Shown: positions 1 through 12,301 of the stretch, piece by piece
How the letters are laid out: the number at the start of each line of letters is the position of its first letter
Numbering within the stretch: position 1 is the stretch's first letter
Source: Elysia crispata
Taxonomy: Eukaryota > Mollusca > Gastropoda > Plakobranchidae
Length of the DNA: 64,000 nucleotides
Direction: 5' to 3'
Assembly: GCA_033675545.1 (NCBI GenBank)
Contig: JAWDGP010000505.1
Location: 336,501-400,500, forward strand
Translations under genes and position numbers: made by a program
Notes under the pieces: model-generated
Databases searched by the model: none
Told to the model about the DNA's origin: nothing
What the model saw: the letters and a program-made list of their open reading frames with translations, nothing else

Positions 1-1
1 T

Positions 2-1103
2 GAGGATGATGATTATGATGAGGATGGTTATGAGGATAATGATTATGAGGATGATGATTATGATGAGGATGGTTATGAGGATGATGATTTTGATGAGGAT
101 GGTTATGAGGATAATGATTATGATGAGGATGGTTATGAGGATGATGATTATGATGAGGATGGTTATGAGTATAATGATAAGGATGAGGAGGATGGTTATG
201 AGGATGAAGATTATGATGAGGATGATTATGAGGATAATGATTTTGATGAGGACGGTTATGAGGATGATGATTATGATGAGGAGGATGGTTATGAGGATGA
301 TGATTATGATGAGGATGGTTATGAGGATGATGATTATGATGATGAGGATGGTTATGAGGATGATGATTATGATGAGGAGGATGGTTATGAGGATGATGAT
401 TATGATGAGGAGGATGGTTATGAGGATGATGATTATGATGAGGAGGATGGTTATGAGGATGATGATTATGATGAGGAGGATGGTTATGAGGATGATGATT
501 ATGATGAGGAGGATGGTTATGAGGATGATGATTATGATGATGAGGATGGTTATGAGGATGATGATTATGATGAGGAGGATGGTTATGAGGATGATGATTA
601 TGATGAGGATGGTTATGAGGATAATGATTATGATGAGGATGGTTATGAGGATGATGATTATGATGAGGAGGATGGTTATGAGGATGATGATTATGATGAG
701 GATGGTTATGAGGATGATGATTATGATGAGGAGGATGGTTATGAGGATGATGATTATGATGATGAGGATGGTTATGAGGATAATGATTATGAGGATGATG
801 ATTATGATGAGGATGGTTATGAGGATGATGATTATGATGAGGATGGTTATGAGGATGATGATTATGATGAGGATGGTTATGAGGATGATGATTATGATGA
901 GGATGGTTATGAGGATGATGATGATGATGAGGAGGATGGTTATGAGGATGATGATTTTGATGAGGAGGATGGTTATGAGGATGATGATTATGATGAGGAG
1001 GATGGTTATGAGGATGATGATTATGATGAGGATGGTTATGAGGATGATGATAATGATGAGGAGGATGGTTATGAGGATGATGATTATGAGGAGGATGCTT
1101 ATG

Positions 1104-1134
<31 letters not shown>

Positions 1135-2209
1135 GGATGGTTATGAGGATGATGATTATGATGAGGATGGTTATGAGGATGATTATTATGATGAGGATGG
1201 TTATGAGGATGATGATTATGAGGAGGATGGTTATGAGGATGATGATTATGATGAGGATGGTTATGAGGATGATGATTATAATGAGGATGGTTATGAGGAT
1301 GATGATTATGATGAGGACGTTTATGAGGATGATGATTATGATGAGGAGGATGGTTATGAGGATGATGATTATGATGAGGAGGATGGTTGTGAGGATGATG
1401 ATTATGATGAGCACGGTTATGAGGATGATGATTATGATGAGGAGGATGGTTATGAGGATGATGATTATGATGATGAGGATGGTTATGAGGATGATGATTA
1501 TGATGAGGAGGATGGTTATGAGGATGATGATTATGATGAGGAGGATGGTTATGAGGATGATGATTATGATGAGGAGGATGGTTATGAGGATGATGATTAT
1601 GATGAGGAGGATGGTTATGAGGATGATGATTATGATGAGGAGGATGGTTATGAGGATAATGATTATGATGAGGAGGATGGTTATGAGGATGATGATTATG
1701 AGGAGGATGGTTATGAGGATGATGATTATGATGAGGAGGATGGTTATGAGGATGATGATTATGATGAGGACGGTTATGAGGATGATGATTATGATGAGGA
1801 GGATGGTTATGAGGATGATGATTATGATGAGGAGGATGGTTATGAGGATGATGATTATGATGAGGAGGATGGTTATGAGGATGATGATTATGATGAGGAG
1901 GATGGATATGAGGATGATGATTATGATGAGGAGGATGGTTATGAGGATGATGATTATGATGAGGACGGTTATGAGGATAATGATTATGAGGAGGATGGTT
2001 ATGAGGATTATGATTATGAGAAGGATGGTTATGAGGATAATGATAATGATGAGGAGGATGGTTATGAGGATGATGATTATGATGAGGATGGTTATGAGGA
2101 TAATGATTATGATGAATATGGTTATGAGGATGATGATTATGATGAGGATGGTTATGAGGATGATGATTATGATGAGGATGGTTATGAGGATGATGATTAT
2201 GAGGAATGA
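2..2209 (+). CDS. Acidic DEGY-repeat reading frame, segment A (partial)
   Basis: The acidic frame appears open from the window's left edge to a TGA at 2207-2209, about 735 codons of the 10/11-residue repeat. No start codon or signal peptide is visible, because the segment enters from outside the window. Composition is almost only Asp, Glu, Gly and Tyr, with occasional Asn. Such a protein would be extremely acidic and disordered and could bind Ca2+ or other cations; that is inference from composition. Near 2201-2215 a 1-base phase change moves the acidic frame into segment B, so either the genome or the assembly carries an indel. I do not recognise a named family. The open frame alone is weak evidence because other frames of the array are also open; support comes from the C-terminal tail at 15425-15547. 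Confidence 0.35.
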
Positions 2210-3821
2210 TAATGATGATGAGGATGGTTATGAGGATGATGATTATGATGAGGAGGATGGTTATGAGGATGATGATTATGATGAGGAGGATGGTTATGAG
2301 GATGATGATTATGATGAGGATGGTTATGAGGATGATGATTATGATGAGGAGGATGGTTATGAGGATGATGATTATGATGAGGAGGATGGTTATGAGGATG
2401 ATGATTATGATGAGGAGGATGGTTATGAGGATGATGATTATGATGACGACGGTTATGAGGATGAATATTATGAGGAGGATGGTTATGAGGATGATGATTA
2501 TGAGGAGGATGGTTATGAGGATGATGATTATGATGAGGATGGTTATGAGGATGATGATTATGATGAGGATGGTTATGAGGATGATGATTATGATGAGGAT
2601 GGTTATGAGGATGATGATTATGATGAGGATGGTTATGAGGATGATGATTATGATGAGGATGGTTATGAGGATGATGATTATGAGGAGGATGGTTATGAGG
2701 ATGATGATGATGATGAGGATGGTTATGAGGATAATGATTATGATGAGGATGGTTATGAGGATGATGATTATGATGAGGAGGATGGTTATGAGGATGATGA
2801 TTATGATGAGGATGGTTATGAGGATGATGATTATGATGAGGATGGTTATGAGGATAATGATTATGAGGAAGATGATTATGATGAGGATGGTTATGAGGAT
2901 AATGATTATGATGAGGATGGTTATGAGGATGATGATTATGATGAGGATGGTTATGAGGATGATGATTATAATGAGTATGGTTATGAGGATGATGATTATG
3001 ATGAGGACGTTTATGAGGATGATGATTATGATGAGGAGGATGGTTATGAGGATGATGATTATGATGAGGATGGTTATGAGGATGATGATTATGATGAGGA
3101 GGATGGTTATGAGGATGATGATTATGATGAGGACGGTTATGAGGATGATGATTATGATGAGGAGGATGGTTATGAGGCTGATGATTATGATGAGGACGGT
3201 TATGAGGATAATGATTATGAGGAGGATGGTTATGAGGATGATTATTATGAGGAGGATGGTTATGAGTATGATGATTATGATGAGGAGGATGGTTATGAGG
3301 ATGATGATTATGATGAGGATGGTTATGAGGATGATGATTATGATGAGGATGGTTATGAGGATGATGATGATGATGATGATGATGAGGATGGTTATGAGGA
3401 TGATGATTATGATGAGGATGGTTATGAGGATGATGATGATTATGATGAGGATGGTTATGAGGATGATGATTATGATGAGGAGGATGGTTATGAGGATGAT
3501 GATTATGATGATGAGGATGGTTATGAGGATGATGATTATGATGAGGATGGTTATGAGGATGATGATTATGATGAGGAGGATGGTTATGAGGATGATGATT
3601 ATGATGAGGATGGTTATGAGGATGATGATTATGATGATGAGGATGGTTATGAGGATGATGATTATGATGAGGAGGATGGTTATGAGGATGATGATGATGA
3701 TGAGGATGGTTATGAGGATGATGATGATGAGGAGGATGGTTATGAGGATGATGATTATGATGATGAGGATGGTTATGAGGATGATGATTATGATGAGGAG
3801 GATGGTTATGAGGATGATTAA
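2205..3821 (+). CDS. Acidic DEGY-repeat reading frame, segment B
   Basis: The acidic repeat continues in a new phase from about 2205 and stays open to a TAA at 3819-3821, about 538 codons. After that stop the same phase continues acidic to about 3907, where the bases gagtgatgatg in place of gaggatgatg shift the phase again. Segment B mixes 30-bp and 33-bp units, with a run of five 30-bp units around 2521-2670. It also includes variant units with Val, Asn or Ala substitutions. There is no start of its own; it is a continuation piece of the same acidic frame, either interrupted by real mutations or by consensus errors in a long repeat. Confidence 0.33.
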   Translation, partial: NDNDDEDGYEDDDYDEEDGYEDDDYDEEDGYEDDDYDEDGYEDDDYDEEDGYEDDDYDEEDGYEDDDYDEEDGYEDDDYDDDGYEDEYYEEDGYEDDDYEEDGYEDDDYDEDGYEDDDYDEDGYEDDDYDEDGYEDDDYDEDGYEDDDYDEDGYEDDDYEEDGYEDDDDDEDGYEDNDYDEDGYEDDDYDEEDGYEDDDYDEDGYEDDDYDEDGYEDNDYEEDDYDEDGYEDNDYDEDGYEDDDYDEDGYEDDDYNEYGYEDDDYDEDVYEDDDYDEEDGYEDDDYDEDGYEDDDYDEEDGYEDDDYDEDGYEDDDYDEEDGYEADDYDEDGYEDNDYEEDGYEDDYYEEDGYEYDDYDEEDGYEDDDYDEDGYEDDDYDEDGYEDDDDDDDDEDGYEDDDYDEDGYEDDDDYDEDGYEDDDYDEEDGYEDDDYDDEDGYEDDDYDEDGYEDDDYDEEDGYEDDDYDEDGYEDDDYDDEDGYEDDDYDEEDGYEDDDDDEDGYEDDDDEEDGYEDDDYDDEDGYEDDDYDEEDGYEDD

Positions 3822-3903
3822 TATGATGTTGAGGATGCTTATGAGGATTATGATTATGATGAGGAGGATGGTTATGAGGATGATGATGATGAGGAGGATG
3901 GTT

Positions 3904-6900
3904 ATGAGTGATGATGATTATGATGAGGAGGATGCTTATGAGGATGATGATTATCATGAGGATGGTTATGAGGATGATGATGATGAGGAGGAGGATGGTT
4001 ATGAGGATGATGATTATGATGAGGAGGATGGTTATGAGGATGATGATTATGATGAGGAGGATGGTTATGAGGATGATGATTATGATGAGGAGGATGGTTA
4101 TGAGGATGATGATTATGATGAGGAGGATGGTTATGAGGATGATGATTATGATGAGGAGGATGGTTATGAGGATGATGATTATGATGAGGAGGATGGTTAT
4201 GAGGATGATGATTATGATGATGAGGATGGTTATGAGGATGATGATTATGATGAGGAGGATGGTTATGAGGATGATGATTATGATGAGGAGGATGGTTATG
4301 AGGATGATGATTATGATGAGGAGGATGGTTATGAGGATGATGATTATGATGAGGAGGATGGTTATGAGGATGATGATTATGATGAGGAGGATGGTTATGA
4401 GGATGATGATTATGATGAGGAGGATGGTTATGAGGATGATGATTATGATGAGGAGGATGGTTATGAGGATGATGATTATGATGATGAGGAGGATGGTTAT
4501 GAGGATGATGATTATGATGAGGAGGAAGGTTATGAGGATGATGATTATGATGAGGAGGATGGTTATGAGGATGATGATTATGATGAGGAGGATGGTTATG
4601 AGGATGATGATTATGATGAGGAGGATGGTTATGAGGATGATGATTATGATGAGGAGGATGGTTATGAGGATGATGATTATGATGAGGAGGATGGTTATGA
4701 GGATGATGATTATGATGAGGAGGATGGTTATGAGGATGATGATTATGATGAGGAGGATGGTTATGAGGATGATGATGATGATGAGGATGGTTATGAGGAT
4801 GATGATTATGATGAGGAGGATGGTTATGAGGATGATGATTATGATGAGGAGGATGGTTATGAGGATGATGATTATGATGAGGAGGATGGTTATGAGGATG
4901 ATGATTATGATGATGAGGATGGTTATGAGGATGATGATGATGATGAGGAGGATGGTTATGAGGATGATGATTATGATGATGAGGATGGTTATGAGGATGA
5001 TGATTATGATGAGGAGGATGGTTATGAGGATGATGATTATGATGAGGAGGATGGTTATGAGGATGATGATTATGATGAGGAGGATGGTTATGAGGATGAT
5101 GATTATGATGATGAGGATGGTTATGAGGATGATGATTATGATGAGGAGGATGGTTATGAGGATGATGATTATGATGAGGAGGATGGTTATGAGGATGATG
5201 ATTATGATGAGGAGGATGGTTATGAGGATGATGATTATGATGAGGAGGATGGTTATGAGGATGATGATTATGATGAGGAGGATGGTTATGAGGATGATGA
5301 TTATGATGAGGAGGATGGTTATGAGGATGATGATTATGATGAGGAGGATGGTTATGAGGATGATGATTATGATGAGGAGGATGGTTATGAGGATGATGAT
5401 TATGATGAGGAGGATGGTTATGAGGATGATGATGATGATGAGGAGGATGGTTATGAGGATGATGATTATGATGAGGAGGATGGTTATGAGGATGATGATG
5501 ATGATGAGGAGGATGGTTATGAGGATGATGATTATGATGAGGAGGATGGTTATGAGGATGATGATGATGATGATGAGGAGGATGGTTATGAGGATGATGA
5601 TTATGATGAGGAGGATGGTTATGAGGATGATGATGATGATGAGGAGGATGGTTATGAGGATGATGATTATGATGAGGAGGATGGTTATGAGGATGATGAT
5701 TATGATGAGGAGGATGGTTATGAGGATGATGATTATGATGAGGAGGATGGTTATGAGGATGATGATTATGATGAGGAGGATGGTTATGAGGATAATGATT
5801 ATGATGAGGAGGATGGTTATGAGGATGATGATTATGATGATGAGGATGGTTATGAGGATGATGATTATGATGAGGAGGATGGTTATGAGGATGATGATTA
5901 TGATGAGGATGGTTATGAGGATGATGATTATGATGAGGAGGATGGTTATGAGGATGATGATTATGATGAGGAGGATGGTTATGAGGATGATGATTATGAT
6001 GATGAGGATGGTTATGAGGATGATGATGATTATGATGAGGAGGATGGTTATGAGGATGATGATTATGATGAGGATGGTTATGAGGATGATGATTATGATG
6101 AGGATGGTTATGAGGATGATGATTATGATGAGGATGGTTATGAGGATGATGATTATGATGAGGATGGTTATGAGGATGATGATTATGATGAGGAGGATGG
6201 TTATGAGGATGATGATTATGATGAGGAGGATGGTTATGAGGATGATGATTATGATGAGGATGGTTATGAGGATGATGATTATGATGAGGAGGATGGTTAT
6301 GAGGATGATGATGATGATGAGGAGGATGGTTATGAGGATGATGATTATGATGAGGAGGATGGTTATGAGGATGATGATTATGATGAGGAGGATGGTTATG
6401 AGGATGATGATTATGATGAGGAGGATGGTTATGAGGATGATGATTATGATGAGGAGGATGGTTATGAGGATGATGATTATGATGAGGAGGATGGTTATGA
6501 GGATGATGATTATGATGAGGAGGATGGTTATGAGGATGATGATTATGATGAGGAGGATGGTTATGAGGATGATGATTATGATGAGGAGGATGGTTATGAG
6601 GATGATGATGAGGAGGAGGAGGATGGTTATGAGGATGATGATTATGATGAGGAGGATGGTTATGAGGATGATGATGATGATGAGGAGGATGGTTATGAGG
6701 ATGATGATTATGATAAGGAGGATGGTTATGAGGATGATGATTATGATGAGGAGGATGGTTATGAGGATGATGATTATGATGAGGAGGATGGTTATGAGGA
6801 TGATGATTATGATGAGGAGGATGGTTATGAGGATGATGATTATGATGAAGAGGATGGTTATGAGGATGATGATTATGATGAGGAGGATGGTTATGAGGAT

Positions 6901-7791
6901 GATGATTATGATGAGGAGGATGGTTATGAGGATGATGATTATGATGATGAGGATGGTTATGAGGATGATGATTATGATGAGGAGGATGGTTATGAGGATG
7001 ATGATTATGATGAGGAGGATGGTTATGAGGATGATGATTATGATGAGGAGGATGGTTATGAGGATGATGATTATGATGATGAGGATGGTTATGATGATGG
7101 TGATGATTATGATGAGAAGGATGGTTATGAGGATGATGATTATGATGAGGAGGATGGTTATGAGGATGATGATTATGATGAGGATGGTTATGAGGATGAT
7201 GATTATGATGAGGAGGATGGTTATGAGGATGATGATTATGATGAGGAGGACGCTTATGAGGATGATGATTATGATGATGATAATGTTTATGAGGATGATG
7301 ATTATGTTGAGGAGGATGGTTATGAGGATGATGATGATGAGGAGGATGGTTATGAGGATGATGATTATGATTATGATTTTGATGATCATTATGATGATGA
7401 TGATGATGGTTATGAGGTTAATGATTATGATGAGGATGGTTATGAGGATAATGATTATGATGAATATGGTTATGAGGATGATGATTATGATGAGGATGGT
7501 TATGAGGATAATGATTATGAGGATGATGATGATGATGATGAGGATGGTTATGAGGATGATGATTATGATGAGGATGGTTATGAGGATGATGATTATGAGG
7601 ATGGTTATGAGGATGATGATTATGATGAGGATGGTTATAAGGATGATGATTATGAGGAGGATGGTTATGAGGATGATTATGAGGATGATGATTATGATCA
7701 GGATGGTTATGAGGATGATGATTTTGATGAGGATGGTTATGAGGATGATGTTAATGATGAGGATGGTTATGAGGATGATGATTATGATTAG
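3904..7791 (+). CDS. Acidic DEGY-repeat reading frame, segment C (longest)
   Basis: This is the longest uninterrupted acidic stretch, about 1295 codons, ending at a TAG at 7789-7791. Most units are the 33-bp form (EEDGYEDDDYD) and almost invariant, which fits recent homogenisation by unequal exchange or slippage. After the TAG the same phase continues acidic, with further stops at 8086, 8152, 8410 and 8443. Several of these are single-base GAG to TAG changes, so they look like nonsense mutations in a once-open frame. The first codons (ATG AGT GAT) arise at the 3908 frameshift and are probably not a real start. Function is unknown; an acidic, tyrosine-rich matrix, adhesive or cation-binding protein is a guess from composition only. 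Confidence 0.35.
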   Translation: MSDDDYDEEDAYEDDDYHEDGYEDDDDEEEDGYEDDDYDEEDGYEDDDYDEEDGYEDDDYDEEDGYEDDDYDEEDGYEDDDYDEEDGYEDDDYDEEDGYEDDDYDDEDGYEDDDYDEEDGYEDDDYDEEDGYEDDDYDEEDGYEDDDYDEEDGYEDDDYDEEDGYEDDDYDEEDGYEDDDYDEEDGYEDDDYDDEEDGYEDDDYDEEEGYEDDDYDEEDGYEDDDYDEEDGYEDDDYDEEDGYEDDDYDEEDGYEDDDYDEEDGYEDDDYDEEDGYEDDDYDEEDGYEDDDDDEDGYEDDDYDEEDGYEDDDYDEEDGYEDDDYDEEDGYEDDDYDDEDGYEDDDDDEEDGYEDDDYDDEDGYEDDDYDEEDGYEDDDYDEEDGYEDDDYDEEDGYEDDDYDDEDGYEDDDYDEEDGYEDDDYDEEDGYEDDDYDEEDGYEDDDYDEEDGYEDDDYDEEDGYEDDDYDEEDGYEDDDYDEEDGYEDDDYDEEDGYEDDDYDEEDGYEDDDDDEEDGYEDDDYDEEDGYEDDDDDEEDGYEDDDYDEEDGYEDDDDDDEEDGYEDDDYDEEDGYEDDDDDEEDGYEDDDYDEEDGYEDDDYDEEDGYEDDDYDEEDGYEDDDYDEEDGYEDNDYDEEDGYEDDDYDDEDGYEDDDYDEEDGYEDDDYDEDGYEDDDYDEEDGYEDDDYDEEDGYEDDDYDDEDGYEDDDDYDEEDGYEDDDYDEDGYEDDDYDEDGYEDDDYDEDGYEDDDYDEDGYEDDDYDEEDGYEDDDYDEEDGYEDDDYDEDGYEDDDYDEEDGYEDDDDDEEDGYEDDDYDEEDGYEDDDYDEEDGYEDDDYDEEDGYEDDDYDEEDGYEDDDYDEEDGYEDDDYDEEDGYEDDDYDEEDGYEDDDYDEEDGYEDDDEEEEDGYEDDDYDEEDGYEDDDDDEEDGYEDDDYDKEDGYEDDDYDEEDGYEDDDYDEEDGYEDDDYDEEDGYEDDDYDEEDGYEDDDYDEEDGYEDDDYDEEDGYEDDDYDDEDGYEDDDYDEEDGYEDDDYDEEDGYEDDDYDEEDGYEDDDYDDEDGYDDGDDYDEKDGYEDDDYDEEDGYEDDDYDEDGYEDDDYDEEDGYEDDDYDEEDAYEDDDYDDDNVYEDDDYVEEDGYEDDDDEEDGYEDDDYDYDFDDHYDDDDDGYEVNDYDEDGYEDNDYDEYGYEDDDYDEDGYEDNDYEDDDDDDEDGYEDDDYDEDGYEDDDYEDGYEDDDYDEDGYKDDDYEEDGYEDDYEDDDYDQDGYEDDDFDEDGYEDDVNDEDGYEDDDYD

Positions 7792-10700
7792 GAGGACGGT
7801 TATGAGGATGATGATTATGATAAGGAGGATGGTTATGAGGATAATGATTCTTATGAGGAGGATGGTTATGAGGATTTTTATTATGATGAGAACGAAGGTT
7901 ATGATGATTTTGATTATGATGATGAGGATGATTATGAGGATGATGATTATGATGAGGAGGATGGTTATGAGGATGATGATTATGATGAGGAGGATGGTTA
8001 TGAGGATGATGATTATGATGAGGAGGATGGATATGAGGATGATGATTATGATGAGGAGGATGGTTATGAGGATGATGATTATGATTAGGATGGTTATGAG
8101 GATGATGATTATGAGGAGGAGGATGGTTATGAGGATGATGATGATGAGGAGTAGGATGGTTATGAGGATGATGATTATGGTTATGAGGATAATGATTATG
8201 AGGAAGATGATTATGATGAGGATGGTTATGAGGATAATGATTATGATGAGGATGGTTATGAGGATGATGATTATGATGAGGATGGTTATGAGGATGATGA
8301 TTATGATGAGGATGGTTATGAGGATGATGATTATGATGAGGAGGATGGTTATGAGGATGATGATTATGATGAGGATGGTTATGAGGATAATGATTATGAT
8401 GAGGACGGTTAATATGAGGAGGATGGTTATGAGGATGATGAATAAGATCATGAAGGTTATGAGGATGATGATTATGATGAGGATGGTAATGAGGATGATG
8501 ATTATGATGATGAGAACGGTTATGAGGATGATGATAATGATGAGGAGGATGGGTATGAGAATGATGATTATGGTGAGGATGGTTATGAGGTTGATGATTA
8601 TGTTTATGAGGATGGTTATGACGATGATGATTATGATGAGGAGGATGGTTATGAGGATGATGATTATGATGAGGACAGGTATGAGGATCATGATTATGAT
8701 CAGGACGGTTATGAGGATGATGATTATGATGAGGAGGACGGTTATGAGGATGATGATAATGATGAGGATAGTTATGAGGATGATGATGATGATTATGATG
8801 AGGAGGATGGTTATGAGGATGATGATTATGATGAGGAGGATGGTTATGAGGATGATTAATATGATGAGGAGGACGCTTATGAGGATGATGATTATTATGA
8901 TGATAATGGTTATGAGGATGAGGATTATGATGAGGAGGATGGTTATGAGGATGATGATGATGAGGAGGATGGTTATGAGGATGATGATTATGATGAGGAG
9001 GATGGTTATGAGGATGTAGATTATGATGAGGAAGACGCTTATGAGGATGATGATTATGATGAGGAGGATGGTTATGAGGATGATGATGATGAGGAGGATG
9101 GTTATGAGGATGATGTTTATGATGATGAGGATGGTTATGAGGATGATGATTATGATGATGAGGATGGTTATGAGGATGATGATTATGATGATGAGGAGTA
9201 TGGTTATCAGGATGATGATCATGATGAGGAGGAAGGTAATGAGGATGATGATTTACATGATGAGGATGATTATGAGGATAATGATTATGATGAGGAGGAT
9301 GGTTATTAGGATGATGATTATGGTGATGAGGATGGCTATGAGGATGTTGATTCTGATGAGGAGGATGGTTTTGAGGATGATGATTATGATGATGAGGATG
9401 GTTATGAGAATGATGATGATGAGGATTGTTATGAGAAAGATGAATATGATAAGGAAGATGGTTCTGAAGATGATGATTATGATGAGGAGGATGGTTATGA
9501 GGATGATGATTATGATGAGGACAGTTATGAGGATGATGATTATGATCAGGACGGTTATGAAGATGATGAGGACGGTTATGAGACGTTGATTATGATGAGC
9601 AGGACGGTTATGAGGATGATGATTATGATGAGGAAGACCCTTATGAGGATGATGATTATGATGAGGAGGATGGTTATTAGGATGATGATGTTGAGCAAAA
9701 TGGTTATGAGGTGATGATGATGATGATTAGGACGGTTATGAGGATATTGTTTATAATGAGGAGGACGGTTATGAGGACGATGATTATGATAAGGACGGTT
9801 ATGAAGATGATGGGGACGGTTATGAGGATGTTGATTATAATGAGGAGGACGGTTATGAGGACGTTGATTATGATGCAGGAGGACGGTTATGAGGACGATG
9901 ATTATGATTAGGACGGTTATGAGGATGTTGATTATAAGGAGGAGGACGGTTATGAGGATGATGATTATGATGAGGATTGTTATGAGGATGGTGATTATGA
10001 TGAGGAGGACGGTTATGAGGATGATGATTATGATGAGGAGGACGGTTTTGAGGATGATGATTATGATGAGGATAGTTATGAGGATGATGATTATGATGAG
10101 GATTGTTATGAGGATGATGATTATGATAAGGAGAAGGACGGTTATGAGGATGAAGATTATAATCAGGAGGATGGTTATGAGGATGATGATTATCATGAGG
10201 ATGGTTATGAGGATAATGATTATGATGAGGAGTTTGGTTATGAGGATGATGATTATGATAAGGAGGATGGTTATGAGGATGGTGATTAAGATGAGGATTG
10301 TTTTGAGGATGATAATTATGATGAGGAGAAGGACGGTTATGAGGATGATGATTATGATCAGGAGGATGGTTATGAGGATGATGATTATTATAAGGATGGT
10401 TATGAGGATGATGATTTTGATGAGGAGGATGGTTATGAGGATAATGATTATGATGAGGATGGTTATGAGGATGATGATTATGATGAGGAGGATGGTTATG
10501 AGGATGATGATTATGATGAGGAGGATGGTTATGAGGATGATGATTATGATCAGGAGGATGGTTATGAGGATGATGATTATGATAAGGAGGATGGTTATGA
10601 GGATAATGAATATGATGAGGAGGATGGTTATGAGGATAATGGTATTGATGAGGAGGATGGTTATGAGGATAATGATGATGATGAGGATGGTTATAAGGAT

Positions 10701-11755
10701 AACAATTATGAGGAGGATGTTTACGAGGATGATGATAAGGATGAGGAGGATGGTTATGAGGATGATGATTATGATGAGGACGGTTATGAGGATGATGATT
10801 ATGATGAGGAGGATGGTTATGAGGGTGATGATTATGATGAGGACGGTTATGAGGGTGATGATTATGATGAGGACGGATATGAGGATGATGATTATGAGGA
10901 GGATGGTTATGAGGATGATGATTATGATGAGAAGGATGATTATGAGGATGATGATTGTGATGAGGATGGTTATGAGGATGATGATTAAGATGAGGAGGAT
11001 GGTTATAAGGATGACGATTTTGATGAAAAGGATGGTTATGATGATGATGATTATAATGAGGAGGATGGTTATGAGGATGATGATTATGATGAGGAGGATG
11101 GTTATGAGGATGATGATTATAAGGATGATGATTATGAGGAGGATGGTTATGAGTATGATGACTATGATGTGGATGGTTACGAGGATAATATTTATGATGA
11201 GGAGGATGGTTATGAGGATAATGATTATGATGAGGAGGATGGTTATGAGGATGATGATTAAGAGGAGGATGGTTATGAGGATGATGATTATGATTAGGAC
11301 GGTTATGAGGATGATGATGATGATGAGGATGGTTATGAGGATGATGATTATGATTAGGACGGTTATGAGGATGATGATGATGAGGATGGTTATAAGGTTG
11401 ATGATTGTGAGGAGGATGGTTACGAGGATGATGATTATGATGAGGACGGATATGAGGATGATGATTATGAGTAGGATGGTTATGACGATGATGATTATAA
11501 TGAGAAGGATGATTATGATAATGATGATTGTGATGAGGATGATTATGAGGATGATGATTAAGATGATTAGTATGTTTATAAGTATGACGATTTTGATGAG
11601 GATGATGGTTATGATGATGATGATTATAATGAGGAGGATGTTTTGAGGAGGATGGTTATGAGGATGATGATTTCGATGAGAAGGATGATTATGAGGATGA
11701 TGATTGTGATGAGGATGGTCATGAGGATGATGATTAAGATGAGAAGGATGGTTAT
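7792..11755 (+). pseudogene. Decayed part of the acidic array
   Basis: The repeat unit is still obvious, but variants such as gacggt, caggag, aaggag, gttgat and tgttat are common. The acidic frame is cut by TAG or TAA in place of sense codons (8086, 8152, 8410, 8443) and by several phase changes between 8.4 and 11.7 kb. Blocks sharing the same rare variants recur, for example around 10981, 11552 and 11726, so older multi-unit duplications can be traced. No continuous acidic frame of more than a few hundred codons remains here. Confidence 0.6.
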
Positions 11756-12301
11756 ATGGATGACGATTTTGATGAGGAGGATATTTATGATGATGATGTT
11801 TATGATGAGGAGGATCGTTATCAGGATGATGATTATGAGGATGATGATTATGAGGAGGATGGTTATGAGGAGGATCGTTATCAGGATGATGATTATGAGG
11901 ATGATGATTATGAGGAAGATGGTTATGAGGATGATAACTATGATTTGGATAAATATGAGGATAATATTTATGATGAGGAGGATGGTTATGAGGATGATGA
12001 TTATGATGAGGACGATGGTTATGAGCATTATGATTATGATGAGGAGGATGGTTATGAGGATGATGATTATGATGAGGACGATGGTTATGAGGATGATGAT
12101 GATGAGGAGGATGGTTATGAGGATAATGATTATGATGAAGACGGCTATGAGGATGATGATGATGATGAGGATGGTTATAAGGATGATGATTTTGAGGAGG
12201 ATGGTTACGAGGATTATGATTATGATGAGGAGGATGGTTATGAGGATGATGATTGTGATGAGGATGGTTATGAGGATGATGATTACGATGAGGATGATTA
12301 G
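11756..12301 (+). CDS. Acidic repeat frame, short open segment
   Basis: An acidic stretch of about 181 codons in the degenerate part of the array, ending at the TAG at 12299-12301. Units vary more than in the core: RYQDDDYEDDDY units, a Leu-Asp-Lys unit and Ile-Tyr units occur. It lies in the same phase (position modulo 3) as the C-terminal tail near 15.5 kb, but stops and shifts separate the two. The start codon is probably an accident of an ATG-like variant. Best read as a fragment of the same acidic gene or array. Confidence 0.25.
   Translation: MDDDFDEEDIYDDDVYDEEDRYQDDDYEDDDYEEDGYEEDRYQDDDYEDDDYEEDGYEDDNYDLDKYEDNIYDEEDGYEDDDYDEDDGYEHYDYDEEDGYEDDDYDEDDGYEDDDDEEDGYEDNDYDEDGYEDDDDDEDGYKDDDFEEDGYEDYDYDEEDGYEDDDCDEDGYEDDDYDEDD

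Noticed and set aside
2197-9222. Antisense open frame of 2341 codons (Ile/Leu-rich then His/Pro/Asn-rich)
   Set aside because: It is the complement of the GAT/GAG array, open only because the unit lacks antisense stops; it has no unique ends, and its change of composition marks a phase change of the repeat rather than a domain.
6-9589. Forward Met/Arg/Ile/Val-rich frames over the array
   Set aside because: Second-phase reading of the same unit; the phase joined to a sensible unique C-terminus is the acidic one.
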